DNA of 16,480 nt from Synechococcaceae cyanobacterium (GTDB taxonomy: Bacteria > Cyanobacteriota > Cyanobacteriia > PCC-6307 > Cyanobiaceae), in NCBI GenBank assembly GCA_947460085.1, contig CANHGA010000018.1, positions 1 through 16,480 on the forward strand, in the 5' to 3' direction. The notes below the pieces were generated by a model. It was not told the DNA's origin, made no database searches, and saw only the letters and a program-made list of their open reading frames with translations. Both the position numbers and the translations under genes were made by a program. Shown here one piece after another: positions 6,277 through 13,806 of this stretch; the stretch's first letter is position 1; every line of letters starts with the position of its first letter.

Positions 6277-7421
6277 ACCGCCACGCGCTCGCCGCTGCAG
6301 GTGCTCACCAGGGCTGCGATCAGATCGCTCGGAGCCACGGCAAAGGGCAGGTGGTGGAGATCGGAGCCGCTTCGGCAGGCAAAGGCGCAAACCTCCTCCA
6401 GCTCCCTGAGGCTGGCGCCTCCCAGGCCCAGGTCGCCCAGCTCCACCGGTAGCTGAAGGGCGCGGAACAGGGGGATCAGCTGGCGCCGGGCCTGGGCGGC
6501 CAATTGGTTGCCGCCGAGGAGTTCTTCCAGCCGCAGTTGCACCAGGATTCCGAAACCCACCTTTTCGCCATGGAGGACGCCGTGGGTGGCTTCCAATTGG
6601 GTGAGGCCGTTGTGCACTGCGTGGGCAGCCACCGTGCGGCACCGGGCACCGCCAATTCCTCCAATCAGGCCGGCGGTGAGACCGCAGGCTTCCGCCACCC
6701 GCACCCAGGCTTCCCCGGCGGGATCGGCCATGGCGGCTTCTGCTTCCAGCAGCAACTGGTCCCGCAGGACCCGGGCCATTTGCACCGCCTGCTGAATCAG
6801 CCCATCGCTACTGGTGCCACTGCTGATCGAGGCCTCGTACCACTTGGCCATGGCATCGGCGATGCCGCTGGCCAGGGTGCGCGCGGGGGCTTGGCGCACG
6901 AAGCCATGGTCAAACACCAAAAGCTCCGGGCAGTGGTTCAAGCTCACGTCCCCCTCAAAGGCGCCCTGGGGGCTGTAGACATTGGCGAGGGCTGTCCAGC
7001 CCGCACAGGTGGCCGCACTGGTGGGCACCGCGATGCACCGCAAGCCAAGCCGATGGGCCAGCAACTTGCCCGCATCGAGCACCTTGCCGCCACCAATGGC
7101 GATCACCGCATCAAAGGCTGGTTCTTCAGGCGTGGGGGGGGGGAACTTGGCTGGGGTTGCTAGGGCGGCGATCCGCTGGAGATCGGCTTCGCAGCAGTCG
7201 TACTCCAGTTCGAAACTGGTGCAGTGGATGCCTGCCTCAGCGAGATCCTGGAGGCACTGCTGGCGCAGGGCCCGGGTGGCCTGGCTGCGGCCCAGCACCA
7301 GAGCGCGGCTCGTGAGGCTGGCAACCGCTGGCAGGGCTTCCCGCCAGGCGCCTTCCCCCCGCAGCACGGTGGCGGGGGCAATCGTGTGGGAACACACGGG
7401 GGGTTGAGGGGCCGATTTCAT
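6273..7421 (-). CDS. Glycerol-dehydrogenase-like iron-containing alcohol dehydrogenase
   Basis: This 382-residue protein belongs to the iron/zinc-dependent alcohol dehydrogenase superfamily, close to the glycerol dehydrogenase (GldA) branch. The NAD-binding loop is IGGGKVLDAGK (109-119, with GGGK at 110-113). PTSAATCAGWTALANVY follows at 133-149. Metal ligands are likely D189 in SGIADAMAKWYEA, H267 in AAHAVHNGLT and H284 in LHGEKVGFG; the spacing agrees with GldA as I remember it. The activity would be NAD-linked oxidation of glycerol or a related polyol, or reduction of a ketone; the true cyanobacterial substrate is not evident. The ATG at 7421 lies about 25 bases after the clpC stop. The gene contains a C10 tract on the coding strand (plus-strand G10 at 7134-7143) and is in frame as given. 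Confidence 0.82.
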   Translation of the reverse strand: MKSAPQPPVCSHTIAPATVLRGEGAWREALPAVASLTSRALVLGRSQATRALRQQCLQDLAEAGIHCTSFELEYDCCEADLQRIAALATPAKFPPPTPEEPAFDAVIAIGGGKVLDAGKLLAHRLGLRCIAVPTSAATCAGWTALANVYSPQGAFEGDVSLNHCPELLVFDHGFVRQAPARTLASGIADAMAKWYEASISSGTSSDGLIQQAVQMARVLRDQLLLEAEAAMADPAGEAWVRVAEACGLTAGLIGGIGGARCRTVAAHAVHNGLTQLEATHGVLHGEKVGFGILVQLRLEELLGGNQLAAQARRQLIPLFRALQLPVELGDLGLGGASLRELEEVCAFACRSGSDLHHLPFAVAPSDLIAALVSTCSGERVAV

Positions 7422-7446
7422 CCCAGACGTGTCAGAACTGCCGGGA

Positions 7447-10029
7447 TCAGGCTCCAGCGGCGGCGAGTTCAGGCATCGCAGGGGCAGAGAGCTGCTTGCG
7501 AATCACCACCTGCTTCTCCTCGTTCACATCGACAAGGGCTGAATCCCCATCGCTGATCCGGCCAGAGAGGAACTCTTCGGCCAAGGAGTCTTCCAGCAGG
7601 CGCATCACGGCGCGGCGCAGGGGCCTGGCCCCGTAGCTGGGGTTGTAGCCCTCTTCCACCAGCCGTTCCTTGAAGGTCTCGGTGACCGAGAGGGTGATGC
7701 CCTTCTCCTGCATCCGCCCGAACACTTCCTTGAGCATGATCTCGGCGATTTCCTTGACCTCATCGCGGGTGAGCTGGCGGAACACAATGATTTCGTCCAG
7801 TCGGTTGAGGAATTCGGGGCGGAAGTACTGCTTCAGCTCCTCATTCACCAGGGAACGAATCCGGTTGTAGTTGGTCTCTTCGGCGGCGCCACCGGAGAAC
7901 TCAAAGCCCAGGCCGCCACCACCCTTCTCGATCACCTTCGAACCGATGTTCGAGGTCATGATGATCAGGGTGTTTTTGAAGTCGACCGTGCGGCCCTTGG
8001 AATCGGTCAGCCGACCGTCTTCCAGGAGCTGCAGAAGCAGGTTGAACACATCGGGGTGGGCCTTTTCGATTTCGTCGAACAGCACCACGGTGTAGGGGCG
8101 ACGGCGCACAGCTTCTGTGAGTTGGCCGCCTTCGTTGAAGCCCACGTAGCCCGGAGGCGAGCCGATCAGCTTGCTGACCGTGTGGCGCTCCATGAACTCG
8201 GACATGTCGAGGCGGATCATGGCCTCTTCGCTGCCGAAGAAGTAGGCCGCAAGCGACTTGGTGAGCTCGGTTTTGCCAACGCCGGTGGGGCCGGAGAAGA
8301 TGAAGCTGGCAATGGGGCGGTTGGGATTCTTAAGGCCCACCCGGGCCCGGCGAATGGCCCGGGAGACGGCCTTGACCGCCTCGTCTTGGCCGATCAGGCG
8401 CTGGTGGAGGGTGTCCTCCATGTTCAGCAACTTGGCCGATTCACTTTCGGTCAGTTTCTGCACGGGCACCCCGGTCCAGGAGGCCACGATGTGGGCGATG
8501 TCCTCTTCGGTCACCATGGGGGTGCGATCCCCATCGGCAGCGGTGGCATCAGTTTCAGAAGTACCAACAGTGGCAAGGGCGTCTGGGCTTGTGCCTTCGG
8601 CTGTTGCGGCGTCTGCTGAGGCCGTGTCGGCAGGCTGATCGTCCTTGCGGGCCTGGAGGATCGAGCGAATTTGCTCGCGCAGCTCGACTTCTTTGTCACG
8701 CAATTCGCCGGCTTTGGTGAAGTCCTGCTCGCGGACGGCCGTTTCCTTTTCTTTCTGTACCGCCCGCAGCTGCTTGTCCACCTCCTTAGCGGCCGGGGGA
8801 AGCTTCGAGTTCATCAGCCGCACCCGGCTGCCGGCCTCGTCGACGAGGTCGATGGCCTTGTCGGGGAGGAAGCGATCGGAGATGTAGCGGTCACCCAGGG
8901 TGGCCGCCGCAATCAGGGCTTCATCGGCAATCTTGAGGCGGTGGTGATCCTCGTAACGCTCCTTCAGGCCACGCAGGATCTCAATCGTGTCTTGAACCGA
9001 AGGTTCACCCACCATCACCGGTTGGAAGCGCCGCTCAAGGGCGGCATCCCGTTCGATGTGTTTGCGGTATTCATCCAGGGTGGTGGCGCCAATGCACTGC
9101 AGCTCACCCCTGGCCAGGGCAGGTTTGAGGATGTTGGCGGCATCAATGGCACCTTCGGCGGCGCCGGCGCCGATCAGGGTGTGCACTTCGTCGATCACCA
9201 GGATCACGTTTCCGGCACCCCGGATTTCCTCCATGATCTTTTTGAGGCGCTCTTCGAATTCGCCCCGGTATTTGGTACCCGCTACCAGCAGGCCGATATC
9301 CAGGGTGAGTACCCGCTTGTCTTCCAGGATGTCGGGGATATCGCCAGAATTGATGCGCTGGGCCAGGCCCTCGGCGATCGCCGTTTTGCCGACGCCTGGC
9401 TCGCCAATCAGCACCGGGTTGTTCTTGGTGCGGCGGCCCAGGATCTGGATGACGCGCTCAATCTCGTTTTGGCGGCCCACCACGGGATCCAATTTGCCGT
9501 CGGCGGCTTGTTGGGTGAGGTTGGTGCCGAATTCATCCAGGGTTGGGGTCTTGGTAGACCCTTTGCCACTGCCACCGCCGGAGGCGACCTCAGCGGTTTC
9601 GCCCAGCATGCGGATCACCTGGGTACGGACCTTGGCCAGATCAACCCCAAGGTTTTCGAGCACCCGCGCGGCGACACCCTCTCCCTCCCGAATCAGGCCC
9701 AGCAGCAGGTGCTCTGTACCGATGTAATTGTGGCCAAGTTGACGGGCCTCTTCCAGCGAGAGCTCCAAGACCCGCTTGGCGCGGGGCGTAAACGGGATTT
9801 CCACCGCCACGAAGCCCGAGCCGCGGCCGATGATTTTTTCCACCTCAACCCGGGCGTCCTTGAGGTTCACCCCCATCGACTTGAGCACCTTGGCTGCCAC
9901 GCCGGTGCCCTCACCGATCAGGCCCAGCAGGATCTGCTCGGTGCCCACAAAGTTGTGACCAAGGCGGCGGGCCTCCTCTTGGGCCAGCATGATCACCTTG
10001 ATGGCCTTCTCGGTAAACCGCTCGAACAT
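7447..10029 (-). CDS. clpC: ATP-dependent Clp protease ATP-binding subunit ClpC (Hsp100)
   Basis: This 860-residue class I Hsp100 unfoldase feeds substrates to the ClpP/ClpR protease core. The double Clp-N repeat spans about 1-145. AAA domain 1 has Walker A GEPGVGKT (209-216), pore motif KYRGEFEE (253-260) and Walker B VILVIDE (275-281). A UVR-type middle segment, DFTKAGELRDKEVEL, is at 436-450. AAA domain 2 has Walker A GPTGVGKT (580-587), the conserved GSPPGYVG (623-630) and Walker B VVLFDE (648-653). A GLGF loop near 696-699 sits where the ClpP-docking loop is in ClpC. Between the middle domain and domain 2 there is a low-complexity Ala/Thr/Asp/Ser linker at about 459-503. In cyanobacteria ClpC is normally essential and also acts with chaperone-type adaptors. 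The ATG at 10029 follows a 164-bp intergenic region, and the dehydrogenase gene begins 25 bases after its stop. Confidence 0.98.
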   Translation of the reverse strand: MFERFTEKAIKVIMLAQEEARRLGHNFVGTEQILLGLIGEGTGVAAKVLKSMGVNLKDARVEVEKIIGRGSGFVAVEIPFTPRAKRVLELSLEEARQLGHNYIGTEHLLLGLIREGEGVAARVLENLGVDLAKVRTQVIRMLGETAEVASGGGSGKGSTKTPTLDEFGTNLTQQAADGKLDPVVGRQNEIERVIQILGRRTKNNPVLIGEPGVGKTAIAEGLAQRINSGDIPDILEDKRVLTLDIGLLVAGTKYRGEFEERLKKIMEEIRGAGNVILVIDEVHTLIGAGAAEGAIDAANILKPALARGELQCIGATTLDEYRKHIERDAALERRFQPVMVGEPSVQDTIEILRGLKERYEDHHRLKIADEALIAAATLGDRYISDRFLPDKAIDLVDEAGSRVRLMNSKLPPAAKEVDKQLRAVQKEKETAVREQDFTKAGELRDKEVELREQIRSILQARKDDQPADTASADAATAEGTSPDALATVGTSETDATAADGDRTPMVTEEDIAHIVASWTGVPVQKLTESESAKLLNMEDTLHQRLIGQDEAVKAVSRAIRRARVGLKNPNRPIASFIFSGPTGVGKTELTKSLAAYFFGSEEAMIRLDMSEFMERHTVSKLIGSPPGYVGFNEGGQLTEAVRRRPYTVVLFDEIEKAHPDVFNLLLQLLEDGRLTDSKGRTVDFKNTLIIMTSNIGSKVIEKGGGGLGFEFSGGAAEETNYNRIRSLVNEELKQYFRPEFLNRLDEIIVFRQLTRDEVKEIAEIMLKEVFGRMQEKGITLSVTETFKERLVEEGYNPSYGARPLRRAVMRLLEDSLAEEFLSGRISDGDSALVDVNEEKQVVIRKQLSAPAMPELAAAGA
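9374..9381. repeat. HIP1 octamer GCGATCGC
   Basis: A second perfect HIP1 octamer, inside clpC. Two copies in 16 kb is low compared with HIP1-rich cyanobacteria. Confidence 0.4.
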
Positions 10030-10193
10030 GGGCCGGGGCCTGGTGCAAGTGCTTCCAAGCTATCAGGGTTGGTGAGGCTGGTGTGGTTTGCGGCTCTGGG
10101 TCAGCAAATCAGCAGTAGCCGCAAGAGCTTTGTGGATTTTTGTTGTTAACACAGAGGGTCTATTTACCCAGTCAAAGCAGTAAGAAAAGGCGG
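10030..10193 (-). promoter_or_regulatory. Upstream region of clpC (probable promoter and 5' leader)
   Basis: This is the largest internal gap in the window and is more AT-rich at its rimI-proximal end. Read on the minus strand, TTGACT (10175-10170) is a good -35 match, but the element 18 bases on (TGTTAA, 10151-10146) is only a weak -10. An alternative TAAATA lies at 10166-10161. Arms GCGGCT (plus 10090-10095) and AGCCGC (10117-10122) could form a 6-bp stem with a 21-base loop in the leader. No T-tailed hairpin is seen for terminating rimI. That clpC is transcribed from here is inferred from position; the exact elements are uncertain. Confidence 0.35.
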
Positions 10194-10682
10194 TTATCCA
10201 CACCCCTGCTGCGCATCACTAACCGGGGGCAGCCTCAGCCATTGGATCAGGGCATCGTCGCCATTGCGGTAGTAATCGCGACGGATGCCGGCATCGCGAA
10301 ATCCCAGGGCCCGATAAAGCGCCACCGCGGCGGTGTTGGAGGTTGCCACTTCCAGGGTGGCCCGCTCGGCCCCAAGGCCCTGGCCCTGGCTAAGCAGGGC
10401 CAGCAGCACCTGGCGCCCCAGGCCCTGACGGCGCTGCAGGGGATCGACGGCCACCACGGTGATGTGCAGTTCGTCGACCACCAGCCAGCCACTGGCCATG
10501 GCGACCAGGTCGGCTTCGCGCCAAAGGCCCATGCCCGGGCGGCGCTCTTCAGCCAGCTCGCTGTGCCATTGCTCCCGGTTCCAGAGGCCACCAAGGCTGC
10601 GTTGGTCCAGGTCTTGGCAGGCCTGGAGGTGGTCGGGCCCCAGGGGTAAGCAGGCCAGCTTTTGGAGCTGTTCACCTGTCAC
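10194..10682 (-). CDS. rimI: GNAT acetyltransferase, probable ribosomal protein S18 alanine N-acetyltransferase
   Basis: This 162-residue GNAT-fold enzyme has the acetyl-CoA loop RRQGLG at 84-89, after ITVVAVDP. RimI features follow: TLEVATSN with Glu111, and ALYRALGF with Tyr123, whose spacing matches the catalytic Glu/Tyr pair of Escherichia coli RimI. RRDYYRNGDDALI (134-146) corresponds to the RimI tail RxxYYxxxxEDA. RimI acetylates the N-terminal alanine of ribosomal protein S18, though relaxed specificity is common in bacterial homologues. The first nine residues are weakly supported because the start is a GTG at 10682 with no clear ribosome-binding site. The gene is divergent from lysA across about 60 bp and upstream of clpC on the same strand. 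The GNAT family is certain; the exact substrate is inferred. Confidence 0.85.
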   Translation of the reverse strand: MTGEQLQKLACLPLGPDHLQACQDLDQRSLGGLWNREQWHSELAEERRPGMGLWREADLVAMASGWLVVDELHITVVAVDPLQRRQGLGRQVLLALLSQGQGLGAERATLEVATSNTAAVALYRALGFRDAGIRRDYYRNGDDALIQWLRLPPVSDAQQGCG

Positions 10683-10742
10683 AGCAAGCTGCCAGCGGCG
10701 TTCTTACCATTCATAGTCTCCCCTGTTGTTTTGCCCGCCGCC
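10683..10742. promoter_or_regulatory. Divergent rimI/lysA intergenic region
   Basis: These 60 bp separate the GTG of rimI from the ATG chosen for lysA, so both promoters should lie here or inside the neighbouring ORFs. On the plus strand CATAGT (10712-10717) is a 4/6 match to a -10 box, without a convincing -35. The lysA frame is open back to 10662, so a longer N terminus cannot be excluded and would shrink this region. Confidence 0.3.
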
Positions 10743-12167
10743 ATGGTGATCTCCAGTGAGCTCGAACAGGGCGGCGCCCGCGTTCTGGATGGGGCAGCCG
10801 CGGCTGCCCCCCGTCTGTTTGAGCCCCATCGGGATGCCAGCAGTCCGAATCGCAACCTGGCGCCCATCACCGCCGAGCTCGATGCCGACGGTCGCCTGCA
10901 GGTGGGCGGCTGTGGCTTGAGCAGCCTGGCCCGCACCTATGGCACACCTTTGTATGTGCTCGATGAGGCGAGTCTGCGGGGTACGTGCCGGGCCTATCGG
11001 GAGGCCTTGGCGGCCCACTACCCCGGCGAGGCCCTCGCCCTTTACGCCTCGAAGGCCAACAGCTCCCTGGCGATTTCTGCCTTAGTGGCCTCTGAAGGCC
11101 TGGGCCTGGATGCGGTGTCGGCCGGAGAGCTGCTCACGGCCCTCGAGGGGGGCATGCCCGCCGATCGGATCGTGTTCCACGGCAATAACAAATCCCGCCA
11201 GGAGTTGGCCCTCGCGGTGGAACGGGGCGTGACCGTGGTGGCGGATAACTGGCGCGACCTCGAGCTGTTGGCCGAATTGGCGCCTGGTCTGGCCGCGCCC
11301 GTGGAGCTGATGCTTCGCTTTACGCCGGGGATCGAGTGCCACACCCACGAGTACATCCGCACCGGGCACCTGGATAGCAAATTTGGCTTTGACCCCGACC
11401 AGCTCGAACCGGTGTTGCGCCACTTGGGCGGCTGCAGCTGGGCCCGCCTCACCGGGCTCCACGCCCATATCGGCTCCCAGATCTTCGAACTGCAACCCCA
11501 CCGCGACTTGGCTGGGGTGCTTGCCGATGCCGTGGCCCTGGCCCGATCCCTGGGCCACCCCGTGGGCGACCTCAACGTGGGCGGTGGCCTCGGGATTCGC
11601 TATGTGGCCAGCGACGATCCCCCGTCGATTCAGGAGTGGGTGCAAACCGTGGGCGAAGCGGTGGCCACGGCCTGCCAGCAGCGGGGTCTGGCCCTGCCGC
11701 GCCTGCTCTGCGAGCCCGGTCGATCCCTGGTCGCCACGGCCGGTGTCACGGTTTACGAGGTGGGAAGCCGCAAGGAGATTCCGGGCATTCGCACCTACCT
11801 CTCGGTGGATGGCGGCATGAGCGACAACCCCAGGCCCATCACCTACCAATCCCAGTACACGGCCCTGCTGGCGGATCGGCCCCTGGCGGAGGCCACGGAA
11901 ACCGTGACCGTGGCTGGCAAACATTGCGAGTCGGGGGATGTGCTGCTCAAGGACGTGGCCCTGCCGGCGGCCACCAGCGGCGACCATCTGGTGGTGCTGG
12001 CCACCGGGGCCTACAACGCCTCCATGAGCTCCAACTACAACCGCATCCCACGGCCGGCGGCCGTGCTGGTGCACGGGGGAGTAGCCGACCTGGTGCAACG
12101 CCGGGAACAGCCGGAAGATCTACTGCGCTATGACGTTTTGCCCTCCCGGCTCACAACGGTAAGTTGA
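10743..12167 (+). CDS. lysA: Diaminopimelate decarboxylase
   Basis: LysA converts meso-diaminopimelate to L-lysine, the last step of the pathway whose substrate also builds peptidoglycan. This 474-residue fold-type III PLP enzyme has the Schiff-base lysine K104 in LYASKANSS. The PLP-contacting HAHIGSQ is at 220-226, the glycine loop NVGGGLGIRY at 258-267, and CEPGRSLVATAG at 313-324. The substrate-binding dimer-interface Cys385 is in GKHCESGDVL, and Tyr414 is in ATGAYNASMSS. The first 35-40 residues are variable and low in conservation signal. The ATG at 10743 is the only ATG in the upstream part of this frame, but its ribosome-binding site is weak. It opens a tight run: cdaA begins 9 bases after the lysA stop. 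Confidence 0.96.
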   Translation: MVISSELEQGGARVLDGAAAAAPRLFEPHRDASSPNRNLAPITAELDADGRLQVGGCGLSSLARTYGTPLYVLDEASLRGTCRAYREALAAHYPGEALALYASKANSSLAISALVASEGLGLDAVSAGELLTALEGGMPADRIVFHGNNKSRQELALAVERGVTVVADNWRDLELLAELAPGLAAPVELMLRFTPGIECHTHEYIRTGHLDSKFGFDPDQLEPVLRHLGGCSWARLTGLHAHIGSQIFELQPHRDLAGVLADAVALARSLGHPVGDLNVGGGLGIRYVASDDPPSIQEWVQTVGEAVATACQQRGLALPRLLCEPGRSLVATAGVTVYEVGSRKEIPGIRTYLSVDGGMSDNPRPITYQSQYTALLADRPLAEATETVTVAGKHCESGDVLLKDVALPAATSGDHLVVLATGAYNASMSSNYNRIPRPAAVLVHGGVADLVQRREQPEDLLRYDVLPSRLTTVS

Positions 12168-12176
12168 TCGAAAGGC

Positions 12177-13016
12177 ATGGGTGCACCGGTGAGCGCGCTG
12201 CAGATCAACCCCCTGCAGCTCATCGACATTCGACTGCTGCTCGACTTGGTGTTTGCCACCGGCTTAGGGGTGTTGGTCCTTGGTCGGGTGACCGAGGCAC
12301 GCACCCTCTGGTTGCTGCGCGGCTATTTGCTGCTCGTGGCCATGGCCTGGTTTGTGCAGCGCTACGCCAACCTGCCGCTCACCTCCAAGCTGGTGGACGC
12401 CCTGGTCCTGGCTTGCAGCTTGGCGCTCGCAATCCTCTGGCAAGGGGAATTGCGCCGGTTGATGGAGTTGTTGGGCACTGGCCGCCTGGGGGTTCTCTTC
12501 GGCGACCGCAAGCGCGACCAATTGGCCTCGGGCTCGGTGGCGGTGCTCAGTGAAGCGGCTGGTCGCCTCTCCCAATCCCGCCGCGGGGGCCTGATCGTTG
12601 TAGACCTTGGCAGTGACCTGCGGCCAGAGGACTTTCTCAATCCCGGGATTTCCCTGGATGCCCAGCTCTCCGTGGATCTGCTGCTCAATCTGTTTGCCGC
12701 CGATACCCCCCTCCATGACGGGGCCGTGCTGGTGAAGGCCAACCGGATCGTGGCAGCCGGGGTGATCTTGCCCCTGTCTCGGCAGGGTTTGAACCGCTAT
12801 GGCACCCGGCATCTGGCCGCCCTAGGCCTGACCGAACGCTTTGATCAATGCCTGGCGATTGTGGTGTCCGAGGAAACGGGCACCCTGTCGTTGGCCAGCC
12901 AGGGAAAGCTCGAACGGCCGATCACGAGTAGCCGTTTGCATGATTTGCTGAACCAGGCCCTAGCCCTGCCAGCGGGGCGTAGCGTGGCCAAAGACCCGCT
13001 GGAACGTCGCGGATGA
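12177..13016 (+). CDS. cdaA: Membrane diadenylate cyclase (CdaA/DacA-type)
   Basis: This enzyme makes c-di-AMP from two ATP, a messenger tied to potassium and osmotic balance and, in cyanobacteria, to day-night and wall physiology. The 279-residue protein has about three N-terminal membrane helices (residues 17-37, 43-60 and 70-88), then a DAC domain. The DGA motif is at 181-183 in DTPLHDGAVLVKANR, and GTRH is at 209-212 followed by LAALGLTE. SEETGTLSLA (231-240) is the usual domain end. The RHR motif of characterised DAC domains reads RHL here. The ATG at 12177 is very close to AAAGG at 12171-12175; a GTG at 12189 is an alternative with more normal spacing. The stop overlaps the uppS ATG by four bases (ATGA). 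Placement between lysA and uppS suggests coupling to cell-wall precursor supply. Confidence 0.93.
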   Translation: MGAPVSALQINPLQLIDIRLLLDLVFATGLGVLVLGRVTEARTLWLLRGYLLLVAMAWFVQRYANLPLTSKLVDALVLACSLALAILWQGELRRLMELLGTGRLGVLFGDRKRDQLASGSVAVLSEAAGRLSQSRRGGLIVVDLGSDLRPEDFLNPGISLDAQLSVDLLLNLFAADTPLHDGAVLVKANRIVAAGVILPLSRQGLNRYGTRHLAALGLTERFDQCLAIVVSEETGTLSLASQGKLERPITSSRLHDLLNQALALPAGRSVAKDPLERRG

Positions 13017-13789
13017 GTCGCGTCCTTGCGACCACTCCTGTTGTGGGCCCCCAGGCCTTGCCTGAGGGGCTGGACCCGGAGCGTTTGCCCCGGCACATTG
13101 CCGTGATCATGGATGGCAATGGCCGTTGGGCCAAGGGCCGCAGCCTGCCGCGGGTGATGGGCCACCGCGAGGGGGTCGAAGCCCTCAAGCGCATGTTGCG
13201 GCTTTGCAGTGATTGGGGGGTGGGGGCCCTGACGGCCTATGCCTTCTCCACCGAAAACTGGAACCGGCCCGGCGAAGAGGTGAGTTTTCTGATGACCCTG
13301 TTTGAACGGGTCCTGGCCCGGGAGCTCGAGGCCCTCGAAAGGGAGCAGGTTCGGATTCGCTTTCTGGGCGATCTTTCCACGTTGCCCCCCGGCTTGCAGC
13401 AGCTGATTGCCGACGCCACGGCCCGCACAGCGGCGAACACCGGCATTCACTTCAACGTGTGCACCAACTACGGCAGCCGGGCCGAATTGGTGCGGGCGGC
13501 CAGGTCCTTGGCCGAACGGGCGGCCCGCGGAGACTTGGATCCCAGCGCCATCGATGAGGCCCTGTTGAGCGCCGAGCTCCATACGGCCGGGGAGCTGGAT
13601 CCCGATTTGTTGATTCGCACCAGCGGCGAACAGCGCATCAGCAATTTTTTACTGTGGCAGTTGGCCTACGCCGAGCTGCACATCACCGATGTGCTCTGGC
13701 CTGATTTTGATCAACAGGCCCTGGTGGCCGCTCTGCTCGACTACCAGGGTCGCCAGCGCCGTTTTGGTGGCGTCAACCCCCTCCCTTGA
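13013..13789 (+). CDS. uppS: Isoprenyl transferase (undecaprenyl diphosphate synthase)
   Basis: This cis-prenyltransferase condenses isopentenyl diphosphate onto farnesyl diphosphate to give the lipid carrier of peptidoglycan and other glycans. The 258-residue protein has the signature HIAVIMDGNGRWAK (28-41) with catalytic Asp34. ENWNRP is at 81-86. The C-terminal signature DLLIRTSGEQRISNF runs from 198 and continues to WPDFD, with IPP-pyrophosphate-binding arginines at 202 and 208. Length is normal for the family. The ATG at 13013 overlaps the cdaA stop (ATGA), indicating translational coupling. The TGA at 13787-13789 overlaps the ATG of a five-codon mini-ORF that leads to bioB. Confidence 0.97.
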   Translation: MSRVLATTPVVGPQALPEGLDPERLPRHIAVIMDGNGRWAKGRSLPRVMGHREGVEALKRMLRLCSDWGVGALTAYAFSTENWNRPGEEVSFLMTLFERVLARELEALEREQVRIRFLGDLSTLPPGLQQLIADATARTAANTGIHFNVCTNYGSRAELVRAARSLAERAARGDLDPSAIDEALLSAELHTAGELDPDLLIRTSGEQRISNFLLWQLAYAELHITDVLWPDFDQQALVAALLDYQGRQRRFGGVNPLP

Positions 13790-13806
13790 TGGCTGCTCTC
13801 TCCTGA
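13789..13806 (+). other. Five-codon mini-ORF bridging uppS and bioB
   Basis: The frame ATG GCT GCT CTC TCC TGA starts inside the uppS stop (TGATG, 13787-13791) and ends inside the bioB start (TGATG, 13804-13808). Its position could let terminating ribosomes re-initiate stepwise into bioB. The arrangement is directly visible; translation of the mini-ORF is inference and it may be chance. Confidence 0.3.

Noticed and set aside
6277..6642. N-terminal extension of the alpha/beta hydrolase to 426 residues
   Set aside because: The extra residues come from another frame of the dehydrogenase gene and are Arg/Pro/Gly-rich; the GTG at 6276 overlapping the upstream stop is the natural start.
8671..10149. 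492-codon open frame antisense to clpC
   Set aside because: It lies entirely opposite a certain ClpC and encodes repetitive His/Gln/Gly/Leu-rich sequence with no domain, as expected for shadow frames in GC-rich DNA.
10662..10742. lysA start at 10662
   Set aside because: It would overlap rimI on the other strand and add 27 residues without family resemblance; the ATG at 10743 is preferred, although its ribosome-binding site is weak.
11082..12098. 338-codon open frame antisense to lysA
   Set aside because: It is a mirror of the lysA coding frame with unnatural composition; no motif or ribosome-binding site supports it.
13689..13805. Longer BioB start inside uppS
   Set aside because: The added residues are out-of-frame uppS sequence; the ATG at 13806 gives a normal-length BioB.
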